From: CADCVQ01 sp038260305
Lineage (GTDB): Bacteria > Actinomycetota > Thermoleophilia > Solirubrobacterales > Solirubrobacteraceae
Assembly (NCBI GenBank): GCA_038260305.1
Contig: JBBSNY010000014.1
Location: 1 to 64,000, forward strand
Length of the DNA stretch: 64,000 bases
Direction: 5' to 3'
Shown here: positions 22,522 to 30,036 of the stretch, one piece after another
Position numbering within the stretch: position 1 is the stretch's first letter
Layout of the letters: every line of letters begins with the position of its first letter
The notes under the pieces: model-generated
The model's database searches: none
The model's input: the letters and a program-made list of their open reading frames with translations, nothing else
Told to the model about the DNA's origin: nothing
Position numbers and translations under genes: made by a program

Positions 22522-23373
22522 CTACTTCAGCAGCCGTGACAGCCGCCGGTCCTTGAGCACCTTGCCGCCCGTCTGCTCGGCCGGGCAGTAGCACATGACG
22601 TAGTCCTCGTAGTGCACCGCCGCGATCGTCGCGCCGCAGCGCGGGCATGGCTCGCCAGCCTTGCGATGGACCTGCAGCGGCAGCGGCAGCTTGTCGGGGA
22701 TCGGCAGCTTGACGACCTGCTCGTAGTGCTCGAGCGCCCCGTCGAGGGTCGTGACGATCGACGCGCGCAGCGCGGCGGCCTCGTCCTCGGAGAGGTCGTT
22801 GCCGCGCTTGAACGGCGACAGGCGAGCGGTCCACAGGATCTCGTCGACCCACGAGCGTCCGATGCCGGCGATGACACGCTGATCGCGCAACAGCGTGTGC
22901 AGCGGGCGCGCCGCCTTCAGCAGCCCGCGCAGGTCCTGCGGCGGCCGCGGCCAGGCTTCCGGGCCGAGCGTCTTGAGCAGCTCGTCGTCCTCGAGCAGCT
23001 CGGCGCGCAGCAGCTTCACCCATGCGGCCTGCTTCGTACCGAATTCGCGCAGCCGCAGCTCGCGATCAGGCTCGGTGACGCGGATCAGCAGGCGCGACGT
23101 GCGGTCGCGCGGGCCGGCGCGCTTGCCATAGAGCTGCAGGCGCCCGGCGCTCATGAGATGGACGAGCACGACGAGCCCGTCCGAGACCTCGAGGACGAGC
23201 TGCTTGCCGCGACGCCCGACCGCCTCGATGCGACGGCCCTCGAGCGCCGACAGCGGCGGATCGAACGTCTTCAGCGCATTCAGGCCGGGTGCCAGGACGG
23301 AGTCGATCCGCGCCCCGGCGAGTGCGGCGTCCAGGCGCCGCGCGGTGATCTCGACCTCCGGGAGCTCCGGCAC
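22522..23373 (-). CDS. fpg: Formamidopyrimidine-DNA glycosylase family protein (Fpg/Nei)
   Basis: 283 residues from GTG 23373, chosen because Fpg enzymes need Pro at position 2 as catalytic nucleophile, and VPELPEVEITARRL follows directly. It excises oxidised bases such as 8-oxoguanine and cuts the abasic site. The body has the usual H2TH region (LRDQRVIAGIGRSWVDEILW) and a C-terminal zinc finger. CPRCG is followed by MCYCPAEQTG rather than the usual YCPxCQ, so the second zinc pair is Cys-x-Cys instead of Cys-x2-Cys. That hints at an actinobacterial Nei-like branch. Confidence 0.9.
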   Translation of the reverse strand: MPELPEVEITARRLDAALAGARIDSVLAPGLNALKTFDPPLSALEGRRIEAVGRRGKQLVLEVSDGLVVLVHLMSAGRLQLYGKRAGPRDRTSRLLIRVTEPDRELRLREFGTKQAAWVKLLRAELLEDDELLKTLGPEAWPRPPQDLRGLLKAARPLHTLLRDQRVIAGIGRSWVDEILWTARLSPFKRGNDLSEDEAAALRASIVTTLDGALEHYEQVVKLPIPDKLPLPLQVHRKAGEPCPRCGATIAAVHYEDYVMCYCPAEQTGGKVLKDRRLSRLLK

Positions 23374-23401
23374 GCCGCCAAGGCTACGCCGCGCGAGGCG
23401 A

Positions 23402-23548
23402 CTAGGGCTCGCTCGTTTGGCCGAGCAGCACCGAGTTCCCATCGAGCGCGGCGACCTGCTCCCCGCCGAGAGCGATGTCGACTCGTCGCAGTGCCGCTCG
23501 CTGCAACCATGCGGCAGCGAGCTCGTCGCGGCGCTCGTGCGCGATCAT
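23402..23548 (-). CDS. Possible small gene or gene remnant upstream of fpg
   Basis: From ATG 23548 a 48-codon frame reads MIAHERRDELAAAWLQRAAL and ends ...LLGQTSEP, 28 bp before fpg. The codon pattern (mostly G/C third positions) is coding-like. The open frame extends further upstream to about 23620 without a start codon, which could mean a truncated older gene. No family recognised and no ribosome-binding site. It may be spurious. Confidence 0.25.
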   Translation of the reverse strand: MIAHERRDELAAAWLQRAALRRVDIALGGEQVAALDGNSVLLGQTSEP

Positions 23549-23612
23549 GACGCCGGCGGCGCCCTCGACCGCCAGTCGTCGTACGAGCGTCGCATCGGCC
23601 GCCCAGCGCCGG

Positions 23613-23618
23613 TAGCGT
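23613..23618 (+). promoter_or_regulatory. -10 hexamer TAGCGT, leaderless geometry
   Basis: Seven bases before the ATG at 23626. An upstream in-frame GTG at 23617 would lie inside this hexamer, which favours the ATG as the true bcp start. Confidence 0.45.
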
Positions 23619-23625
23619 GCCGACC

Positions 23626-24093
23626 ATGCTCGAGGCCGGAACGACTGCCCCTGACTTCGAACTGCCCGACCAGGACGGGGAGACCGTCACGCTGTCGGCG
23701 CTGCGCGGCGGCACGGTCGTCGTCTACTTCTATCCCAAGGCCGACACCCCGGGCTGCACGACGCAGGCCTGCTCGATCCGCGATCGCCGCGACGAGTACC
23801 AGGCCGCCGGCGTCACCGTGCTCGGCATCTCGCCGGACCCGGTCGCGAAGGTGAAGAAGTTCCACGACAAGCGCGAGCTGAACTTCACGCTGCTCGCCGA
23901 CGCCGACCACGCGGTCTGCGAGGCCTACGGCGTGTGGGCCGAGAAGTCGATGTACGGCCGGACCTACTGGGGCGCGCTTCGCTCGACGTTCATTGTCGAC
24001 GGCGACGGCGTCGTCGTCCACGTGATCCCGAAGGCGTCGCCGAAGACGCACGACGACCAGGTCCTCAAGGCGCTCGTCGAGCTCGCAGCCTGA
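23626..24093 (+). CDS. bcp: Peroxiredoxin of the BCP/PrxQ type
   Basis: 155 residues from ATG 23626. It reduces hydrogen peroxide and organic peroxides with thiols. The PrxQ signature TPGCTTQAC holds the peroxidatic Cys and, five residues later, the resolving Cys, giving an intramolecular disulfide recycled by thioredoxin. GTTAPDFELPDQDG at the start and GISPDPVAKVKKFHDK are typical. Cytoplasmic. It is near fpg and nth, all dealing with oxidative damage, but on different strands and promoters. Confidence 0.93.
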   Translation: MLEAGTTAPDFELPDQDGETVTLSALRGGTVVVYFYPKADTPGCTTQACSIRDRRDEYQAAGVTVLGISPDPVAKVKKFHDKRELNFTLLADADHAVCEAYGVWAEKSMYGRTYWGALRSTFIVDGDGVVVHVIPKASPKTHDDQVLKALVELAA

Positions 24094-24106
24094 CTGACGG
24101 TCTGCG

Positions 24107-24129
24107 CCGCCGCAGCCGGGGAGCGGCGG
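24107..24129. terminator. GC-rich hairpin downstream of bcp
   Basis: CCGCCGC (24107-24113) and GCGGCGG (24123-24129) can form a seven-pair stem with a nine-base loop 14 bp after the bcp stop. No T-run. Confidence 0.35.
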
Positions 24130-24134
24130 ATCGC

Positions 24135-24214
24135 ATGAACTATCGACACCTCCTCGACGCGCATCGTCACGGATGCCCTCAATCGCATGACATGCGTGAA
24201 CCCTCGACACCTCC
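24135..24214 (+). repeat. Dispersed ~80-bp repeat, copy 1
   Basis: Aligns without gaps to 47745-47824 at about 52 of 80 positions. The conserved cores are ATGAACNATCGRCAC, CACGGRTGCCC and CATGACATGCGTGAAC with CGRCACCTC after it. The two RTGAAC units are 61 bp apart in both copies. Here the middle contains a palindrome, CGCATG-A-CATGCG. Located between the convergent bcp and nth genes. Confidence 0.55.
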
Positions 24215-24236
24215 ACGACGAGGCGCGCGCGACGTG

Positions 24237-24959
24237 TCAGTTGTTCATGCGACCGCGGCTCGGGCACATCCGGGCGAGCGCGCAGCGATCGCACGCCGGC
24301 CGCTGCGCGTGACAGGTGCGGCGCCCGTGGCGCAGGACGTTGATGTGCATCTCGAGCTCGGCGCCGGGCGCCGTCACCGCGACCATCGCGTCGTGCAGCT
24401 CCTCGAAGGGCGCCTTCGGACGTAGTAGCCCCAGCCGCGTGCCGACCCGCGAGACGTGCGTGTCGACCGGCACGTCGCGCAGGCCGAAGCTGAACAGCAG
24501 CACGCACGCCGCCGTCTTGCGCCCGACGCCGGGCAGCGCGCAGAGGTAGGCCTGCGACTCCGGCACCGGCGCATCGCGCAGCCAGTCGAGATCGAGCGGC
24601 TCGCCGATCGCGCGCAGGATCGCCTGGATGCGCGCGGACTTGACCTTCGAGATGCCGCCCGGGCGGATCGCCTCCTCGACCTCCTGCAGCGGAGCGTCGC
24701 GGACGGCCTCCCACGCCGGTAGCCGCTCGCGCAGGCGCAGGAACGCCACGTCGCGGTTGCGGTCGTTCGTCGACTGCGACAGGACCGTCAGGACGAGCTC
24801 GGCGAGCGGGTCTCCGTGCGGCGGCTGCACGGGCACGCCGTAGAGCTCGGCGAGGCGCTCGCGGATCCGTGCCACCCGTGCTCGCGACGGCGGGCGCCAG
24901 GCGGCGCGCGCCGCTCGACCGGCGGCGACGGCGCTCACGCCCGCCGCCGCGCCGGTCAC
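24237..24959 (-). CDS. nth: Endonuclease III (Nth)
   Basis: 240 residues if GTG 24959 is used, which has GAGGG nine bases upstream (GTG 24983 or 24938 are alternatives). A DNA glycosylase/AP lyase that removes oxidised pyrimidines. The helix-hairpin-helix LCALPGVGRKTAACVL contains the catalytic Lys, PVDTHVSRVGTRL the catalytic Asp, and C-x6-C-x2-C-x5-C near the end (CHAQRPACDRCALARMC) binds the 4Fe-4S cluster. The Ala/Arg-rich first ~35 residues are unusual and overlap a tandem repeat, so the real start may be further in. Confidence 0.92.
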   Translation of the reverse strand: MTGAAAGVSAVAAGRAARAAWRPPSRARVARIRERLAELYGVPVQPPHGDPLAELVLTVLSQSTNDRNRDVAFLRLRERLPAWEAVRDAPLQEVEEAIRPGGISKVKSARIQAILRAIGEPLDLDWLRDAPVPESQAYLCALPGVGRKTAACVLLFSFGLRDVPVDTHVSRVGTRLGLLRPKAPFEELHDAMVAVTAPGAELEMHINVLRHGRRTCHAQRPACDRCALARMCPSRGRMNN

Positions 24960-25080
24960 TCCGGCGCGCCCTCGCGGCGGCACGCGCCGGTCACCCCGGC
25001 GCGCCCCGGTGGCGGCACGCGCCGGTCACCCCGGCGCGCCCTGGGGGGCGGCACGCGGCGGTCACTCCAGCGCGCCCCAG
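24951..25080. repeat. 35-bp tandem repeat between pfkB-like gene and nth
   Basis: Units begin at 24951, 24986, 25021 (36 bp) and a partial one at 25057. Each starts GCCGGTCAC(T/C)CCGGCGCGCCC and ends GGCGGCACGC. The fourth, partial unit is the 3' end of the PfkB gene including its TGA, so the array looks like repeated duplication of that gene end into the 5' region of nth. Confidence 0.8.
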
Positions 25081-25964
25081 CGCCGGCAGGCGCGCGCGGC
25101 CTCGCGCGCGGCCTCGGGCAGTGCCGCTGCGATCGCGGCCGGGTAGTAGTCCGTGACCCCGAGCCGCGCGAGCACAACGCCGAGGAACACGTCGCCGGCG
25201 CCGACCGTGCTGAGGACCCGCGTCTCGATGCCCGCGACGTCACGGTGCAGGTCCGCGCCACGCAGGATCGCGCCGCGTGCGCCGCGCGTGACGATGACGT
25301 GCTGCGCGCCTGCCGCCAGCAGCGAGGCGGCCTGCGCCTCGGCGTCGGGCTCGCCGGTCATGAGCCGGCCCTCGATCTCGTTGCACTTGACGAGGAACGC
25401 GCCGGGCACGCAGGCGCCGGCCGCGGCGCCTGCGCGGCCGGAGTTGCCATCCCAGCGGCCAAGGCGCACGTTCGGATCGAAGACGATCGGGTGGCCGAGC
25501 TCGAGCGCGCGGGCGCGCGCCGCCATCGCGAGCTCGGCCTCGGCCTCGCCGGCGAGGACGTTGGAGCCGAAGTACAGGGCGTCCGTGCTCTCGACGGCCT
25601 CCATCAGGCTCTGCCTCAGGACGCTCACCATCGCGGCGACGCCGTCGCCGTGCAGCTGGTAGGTCGCGTCGCCGTGCTCGTCGATCGTCACGAACGCGAG
25701 GCCGGTCTCGTGTCCGCCGACGAGCCGGAACCAGTCCTGGCCGACGCCCTCCTCGCCGAGGCGGTCGTCGAGCCACGCCCCCCAGGGGTCGTCGCCGGCG
25801 GCGCCGGCGCGCGCGATCTCGGCGCCGCCGCGCGTCGCCGTGACGGCGACGTTCAACGTCACGCCGCCGACAAAGGGGGCGAACGCGTCCGCCTCCGCGA
25901 GCGAAGTGACGGGCCGCCGGCAGATGAGATCGACGATCGCGTCGCCGAAGCAGAGTGTTCGCAC
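25062..25964 (-). CDS. PfkB-family carbohydrate kinase (fructokinase/ribokinase-like)
   Basis: 300 residues from GTG 25964. It phosphorylates a sugar or nucleoside hydroxyl with ATP. The N-terminal CFGDAIVDLI, GGVTLNVAVTATRGG (usually GGAPANVA), a strand-helix core with FDPNVR and KCNEIEG, VTRGARGAILR and the anion-hole/catalytic GAGDVFLG are all PfkB features. The substrate is not clear; fructokinases are closest by overall look. The divergent gene is an alpha/beta hydrolase sharing the promoter region. Confidence 0.88.
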   Translation of the reverse strand: MRTLCFGDAIVDLICRRPVTSLAEADAFAPFVGGVTLNVAVTATRGGAEIARAGAAGDDPWGAWLDDRLGEEGVGQDWFRLVGGHETGLAFVTIDEHGDATYQLHGDGVAAMVSVLRQSLMEAVESTDALYFGSNVLAGEAEAELAMAARARALELGHPIVFDPNVRLGRWDGNSGRAGAAAGACVPGAFLVKCNEIEGRLMTGEPDAEAQAASLLAAGAQHVIVTRGARGAILRGADLHRDVAGIETRVLSTVGAGDVFLGVVLARLGVTDYYPAAIAAALPEAAREAARACRRWGALE

Positions 25965-25971
25965 GGGCCGA

Positions 25972-25977
25972 AGGCTA
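25972..25977 (-). promoter_or_regulatory. -10 hexamer TAGCCT for the PfkB gene, leaderless geometry
   Basis: Seven bases before the GTG at 25964. It shares two base pairs (25976-25977) with the -10 hexamer of the divergent gene. Confidence 0.5.
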
Positions 25978-25981
25978 TCTT
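25976..25981 (+). promoter_or_regulatory. -10 hexamer TATCTT for the hydrolase gene, leaderless geometry
   Basis: Eight bases before the GTG at 25990, overlapping the opposing hexamer, so the two promoters should compete for polymerase. Confidence 0.5.
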
Positions 25982-25989
25982 CCGCGGCC

Positions 25990-26817
25990 GTGCCGAAGGT
26001 AATCGATGAGACGTTCGAGCTGGACGATCAACCCGTCTTTCTTCGGAGAGCGGGCGACGACCCCGTTCCGATCCTCTACCTGCACGGTCTCCCGACGACC
26101 TCGGACGACTGGCTCGCGCCGCTGGCACTCGGCGGCGGCATCGCCGCCGACCTGCCCGGCTTCGGGCGCAGCGGCAAGCGCGGTGACCTCGACTACTCGC
26201 TCGCGGGCCACGTCGCGTTCGTCTCGCGGCTGCTCGACGAGCTCGGCATCGAACGGGTTCGTCTGTGCCTGCACGACTGGGGCGCCGCCGTCGGCCTCGC
26301 GTGGGCGAGCCAGCACCCGGAGCGCGTGCAGCGGCTTGTCGTCATCAACGGCGTGCCGCTGCTGGCGGGCTTTGCATGGCGCGGCTGGGCGCGCTGGATC
26401 CGTATGCCGCTCGTCGGGCCGGTCGCGGTCGGCTCGGCAACGAAGCCGATCGTGCGGGCGTTGAGCAAGCGCGCATCCGGCGGCGACGCGCCGATGGCCG
26501 ACGCCTTCGTGCGCAGCGTGACCGAGCACTTCGACCTCGGCACGGAGCGCGCGCTGCTGCGGGTGCTGCGCAGCGCGTCGCCCGAGCTGCTCGCCGCCGC
26601 CGGCGCGGGCCTTGAGGCGATCACCGCCCCGGCGCTCGTGCTGTGGGGCGCGCGCGACCCGTACCTGCCGGCGCGCTTCGGCGCGGGCTACGCCGCGACG
26701 CTCGGCGACGCGACGCTCGAGATCGTCGACGACGCCGGCCACTGGCCGTGGCTCGACCGACCCGAGCTCGTGGAGCGGATCGTCGGCCATCTGACGGGCG
26801 ACGCGCCACCGTCGTGA
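25990..26817 (+). CDS. Alpha/beta hydrolase with Asp nucleophile (epoxide hydrolase/haloalkane dehalogenase-like)
   Basis: 275 residues from GTG 25990. LHGLPTTSDDW supplies the oxyanion loop. LCLHDWGAAVGLAW places Asp in the nucleophile elbow where esterases have Ser, as in epoxide hydrolases and haloalkane dehalogenases. LVLWGARDPYLP and DAGHWPWLD hold the acid and catalytic His. A cap region of about 80 residues lies between. The particular substrate is unknown. Its stop overlaps the GTG of the next gene (GTGA), so the two are co-translated. Confidence 0.85.
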   Translation: MPKVIDETFELDDQPVFLRRAGDDPVPILYLHGLPTTSDDWLAPLALGGGIAADLPGFGRSGKRGDLDYSLAGHVAFVSRLLDELGIERVRLCLHDWGAAVGLAWASQHPERVQRLVVINGVPLLAGFAWRGWARWIRMPLVGPVAVGSATKPIVRALSKRASGGDAPMADAFVRSVTEHFDLGTERALLRVLRSASPELLAAAGAGLEAITAPALVLWGARDPYLPARFGAGYAATLGDATLEIVDDAGHWPWLDRPELVERIVGHLTGDAPPS

Positions 26818-28403
26818 GGTGGGCCTGCGCCGTCGCCGCGCTGGGCGCCGCCGCGTACCTGCTGCTCGATCCGGCCAGCGCTGACCTCGCCGCCCAGCAG
26901 TACCGCTCGGCGCTCGTGCGCGACGGCGGCTTCACACTGTGGGACAACGGCTGGTTCGGCGGTCACCACACCCCCGCCTACAGCGTCCTGTTCCCGCCGC
27001 TGGGCGCGCTGATCGGCGTCCGTCTCGCGGGCGCCCTGGCCGCCGTCGCCGCCACCGCGCTGTTCGGGCGCATCGCACAGCGCCGCTGGGGTGCGCGCGC
27101 CGCGACCGTCGCCGCCGTCTGGTTCGCGGGCGCGGCGGTGGCGACGCTCGTCAGCGGCCGGCTCACGTTCCTGCTCGGCGTCTGCTGCGCGCTCGGCGCC
27201 GTCGTCGCGCTGCAGGGGGCTCGACGCTGGCCGGCCACCGCCCTCGCCTTCGCGACCGCGCTCGCCAGCCCGGTCGCCGGCCTGTTCCTCGCGCTCGGCG
27301 CCGCAGCATGGGCGCTCGCCGGGCGCGGCCACGAGCGCCTTGCCACGGGCGCGCTCGTCGCGACGGGCGCGCTCGCGCCGATCGGCGCGCTCTCGCTCCT
27401 GTTCCCCGAGGGCGGGAGCGAGCCGTTCGTCGCCTCGGCGTTCTGGCCCGCGCTGGCCGCGACCGCGCTCGTCGGCGTGCTGCTGCCGGCGCGCGAGCGG
27501 GCGCTGCGCGTCGGAGCGCTGCTCTACGGGGGGCTCGTCGTCGCGGCCTTCGTGATCGACACGCCGCTCGGCGGCAACGTGACCCGCCTCGGCGCGCTGC
27601 TCGCCGGCCCGTTGCTCGCCGGCGTGCTGCTCTCCACGGACACGCGTGGCACCTTTGGTGCCCAGAGCGACACAAAGGTGCCACGCACGCCGCGCGCGGC
27701 GCTGATCGCCTGGGTCGTGCTCGGGCTCGTGTACTGGAGCGCCTACCCCGCCGTGCGTGACGTCGTGCGCGCGAGCGGCGACCCGTCGACCCGGGCCGCC
27801 TACCACGCGCCGCTCGTGCGCTTCCTCGAGAGCCGGCCGGGAAGCTTCCGCGTCGAGATCCCGTTCACGGAGAACCACTGGGAGGCCGACTACGTCGCCC
27901 GCTCGATCCCGCTGGCGCGCGGCTGGGAGCGCCAGCTCGACCGCCGCTACGGCGCGCTCTTCTACGACGGCGCGCTGACCGCGGCGCGCTACCACGCCTG
28001 GCTCGACGAGCACGCCGTCGCCTACGTCGCGCTGCCCGACGTCGCGCTCGACGGCTCGGCGCGCGACGAGGCGCGGCTCATCCGCGCCGGCCTGCCGTAC
28101 CTCCGGCCCGTATGGCGCAACGCGCACTGGCGCGTCTTCGGGGTCCGCCATCCTGTGCCGATCGTCGCCGGCAGCGCGAGCGTGATCGCAGGCTCGATCG
28201 CGCTCCAGCCCGACGGCTTCTCGTTTCGCGCGCGGCGCGCCGGCGACATGCTCGTGCGCGTGCGACATACGCGCTGGTGGTCGGTCAGCGGCGGTCACGC
28301 GTGCGTTGGCCGGGGTCCCGGCGGGATGACGGCGGTGCGCGTCAGCGCGCCGGGCACCGTGCGCGTGCGAGCCCGGCTGCTCGGATCGCGCTGCCGGCGC
28401 TGA
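26814..28403 (+). CDS. Polytopic membrane protein, possibly a GT-C-like glycosyltransferase
   Basis: 529 residues from GTG 26814, coupled by a 4-bp overlap to the hydrolase. About nine to ten hydrophobic helices occupy the first ~320 residues. Near residue 40, LWDNGWFGGHHTPAYSVLFPP resembles the first external loop of YfhO/GT-C-type membrane glycosyltransferases. The last ~200 residues are an external domain (PGSFRVEIPFTENHWEADYV, a beta-rich end). Between the last helices, residues about 277-291 (TRGTFGAQSDTKVPR) are encoded by a perfect inverted repeat and look like an in-frame insertion. It precedes lipid-head-group genes, consistent with envelope glycan or lipid work. Confidence 0.65.
   Translation: MRWACAVAALGAAAYLLLDPASADLAAQQYRSALVRDGGFTLWDNGWFGGHHTPAYSVLFPPLGALIGVRLAGALAAVAATALFGRIAQRRWGARAATVAAVWFAGAAVATLVSGRLTFLLGVCCALGAVVALQGARRWPATALAFATALASPVAGLFLALGAAAWALAGRGHERLATGALVATGALAPIGALSLLFPEGGSEPFVASAFWPALAATALVGVLLPARERALRVGALLYGGLVVAAFVIDTPLGGNVTRLGALLAGPLLAGVLLSTDTRGTFGAQSDTKVPRTPRAALIAWVVLGLVYWSAYPAVRDVVRASGDPSTRAAYHAPLVRFLESRPGSFRVEIPFTENHWEADYVARSIPLARGWERQLDRRYGALFYDGALTAARYHAWLDEHAVAYVALPDVALDGSARDEARLIRAGLPYLRPVWRNAHWRVFGVRHPVPIVAGSASVIAGSIALQPDGFSFRARRAGDMLVRVRHTRWWSVSGGHACVGRGPGGMTAVRVSAPGTVRVRARLLGSRCRR
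27644..27686. repeat. Perfect 14-bp inverted repeat inside a coding region
   Basis: GCGTGGCACCTTTG (27644-27657) and CAAAGGTGCCACGC (27673-27686) pair perfectly around a 15-base loop. Base composition is richer in A/T than the surrounding gene. It keeps the reading frame of the membrane protein open. Confidence 0.85.
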
Positions 28404-28507
28404 CGGCGCCGCCGCCGCGGCTTCACAACCCGTACGCGTCGCGCCGCGATCGACCGACGTTCGAGGATGAAGCGACGATCCGGGCTGAGTAGGATGCCCG
28501 ATGCCCC

Positions 28508-29335
28508 ATGTCCGCCCGCCTTCGCACGCTCCAGGCGCGCCTGCTGCCCCACGGCCCGCTCGACGTCGTGCGCCAGGTGTTGCTCTTCATGGGCGCTTAC
28601 CAGCTCTACCGGTTCACGCGCGGGCTCGTCAACGACCCGGGCTCCGCGACGGTCGCCTTCCAGCATGCCCGCGACCTGATCGGCATCGAGCGCACGCTGA
28701 ACATCTTCGTCGAGCCGTCGATCCAGGCCTTCACGTCCGGCCAGCAGTGGCTGCTGGACGCGACGTCGTGGATGTACATCAACGCCCAGACCTCGGTCAC
28801 GCTCGGCGCGCTCGCCTGGCTGTACCTGTTTCGCAACCCGAGCTTCTACTTCGTGCGCAACATGTTCCTCGTCGCGTTCGGGATCGCGCTCATCGGCTAC
28901 AGCGTGTTCCCGACAGCGCCGCCGCGCTTCTTCCCTGAGTGGGGCTTCTTCGACGCCGTCTCGGACTTCACCGGCATCCCGCAGGACAGCGTCACGGTCA
29001 GCACCCTCTTCAACCCGTACGCCGCCGTGCCGTCGATGCACGTCGCGTTCGCGCTCATGGTCGGGATCCCGCTGTCGCGGCTCGTGAAGTGGCGCGTGCT
29101 CAAGCTCTTCTGGGCGATCTACCCGCTGGTCGTCGTGTTCGTCATCGTCGCGACCGCCAACCACTTCATCGCCGACGCGGTGCTCGGCGCCGTCGTCGCC
29201 GGCATCGGGGCGCTGGCCGCCCGCGCGCTCGCTCGCACCCGGCCGCACGTGTGGACGTTCCAGCCGGCGCGTCCGCCCGCGCCCAGCGCCCCCATGGCGC
29301 GCCCGCTGCCTACCAACGCCCCCGCAGCACCCTGA
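28508..29335 (+). CDS. PAP2-superfamily membrane protein (inositol phosphorylceramide synthase-like)
   Basis: 275 residues from ATG 28508, about six membrane helices. FNPYAAVPSMHVAFAL and ATANHFIADAVLGA carry the two catalytic His regions of the PAP2/IPC-synthase (Aur1/IpcS) group, which transfer or remove lipid phosphate head groups. The first motif (K-x6-RP) of classic phosphatases is not evident, as in the Aur1-like branch. A Pro-rich tail ends the protein. Its TGA overlaps the ATG of the CDP-alcohol transferase (TGATG) and ino1 follows, so a role in inositol-lipid or inositol-phosphate transfer is plausible but inferred. Confidence 0.82.
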   Translation: MSARLRTLQARLLPHGPLDVVRQVLLFMGAYQLYRFTRGLVNDPGSATVAFQHARDLIGIERTLNIFVEPSIQAFTSGQQWLLDATSWMYINAQTSVTLGALAWLYLFRNPSFYFVRNMFLVAFGIALIGYSVFPTAPPRFFPEWGFFDAVSDFTGIPQDSVTVSTLFNPYAAVPSMHVAFALMVGIPLSRLVKWRVLKLFWAIYPLVVVFVIVATANHFIADAVLGAVVAGIGALAARALARTRPHVWTFQPARPPAPSAPMARPLPTNAPAAP

Positions 29336-29976
29336 TGGCTGCAGGCACGCAGCAGTCAGCGCCGTCGACCGAGCCCGGACCTCGCCCCCGCCCCGCCACC
29401 GCGAGCGGCGAGCGGCGCGAGGTGTACCGCAACAAGCTCATCGAGTCGCGGCTGACCCCGAACGCGATCTCGCTGACGGGCTTCGCGTTGAACATCGTCG
29501 CGGCGCTGCTGATCTGGCAGACGGAGTTCTTCTGGGGCGGCGTCGCCTTCATCGTCGGATCGGTCATGGACACGCTCGATGGCGCGTACTCGCGGATGTC
29601 CGACAAGGCGACACCGTTCGGCGCATTCCTCGACTCGACGCTGGACCGCATCGAGGAGGGCATCGTGCTGACGGGCGTCGCGGTGTGGTTCGCCCACGAG
29701 CGCAACGAGGCCGCCGTCGCGGCGGTCGTCGTCGCCGTCATGGCGTCGCTCGTCGTGTCCTACACGCGGGCGCGCGCCGAGTCGATCGGCGTCGAGTGCA
29801 AGGTCGGCCTGGCGACGCGCGCGATCCGCGTCATCATCCTGTCGGCGGGGCTCGTCTTCGCCGCGCTCGGCGCGCTCGAGCCCGCCGTCTACGTGCTCGC
29901 CGGCCTGTCGAGCTTCACCGTCCTGCAACGCATCTTCCACGTCCGCCGCGAGCTCAGGCGCGCGGCGGCCGTGTAA
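29335..29976 (+). CDS. CDP-alcohol phosphatidyltransferase (phosphatidylinositol-phosphate synthase-like)
   Basis: 213 residues from ATG 29335, about six helices after a Pro/Ala-rich cytoplasmic start. The family motif D-x2-DG-x2-A-R-x8-G-x3-D-x3-D appears as DTLDGAYSR...FGAFLDSTLD, with Ser in the usual Ala place. It condenses a CDP-lipid with a head-group alcohol at the membrane. ino1 starts 60 bp downstream, so the acceptor is likely inositol-1-phosphate, as in actinobacterial PIP synthase. One-base overlap with the upstream PAP2 gene indicates co-translation. Confidence 0.88.
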   Translation: MAAGTQQSAPSTEPGPRPRPATASGERREVYRNKLIESRLTPNAISLTGFALNIVAALLIWQTEFFWGGVAFIVGSVMDTLDGAYSRMSDKATPFGAFLDSTLDRIEEGIVLTGVAVWFAHERNEAAVAAVVVAVMASLVVSYTRARAESIGVECKVGLATRAIRVIILSAGLVFAALGALEPAVYVLAGLSSFTVLQRIFHVRRELRRAAAV

Positions 29977-30036
29977 CGAGCCCCGTCTCACGGGGTGGTT
30001 AGCCGCGGAACTTCAGCGAAGGGAAACCACAGTCAC

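Noticed and set aside
24237..24260. Inverted copy of the repeat unit at the end of nth (CGCATGAACAACTGACACG)
   Set aside because: The match is limited to one short core and lies in codons for the nth C-terminus; kept only as a curiosity.
24951..25080. 35-bp direct repeats as a CRISPR array
   Set aside because: Units are adjacent with no spacers, and they come from a gene end. No cas genes are present.
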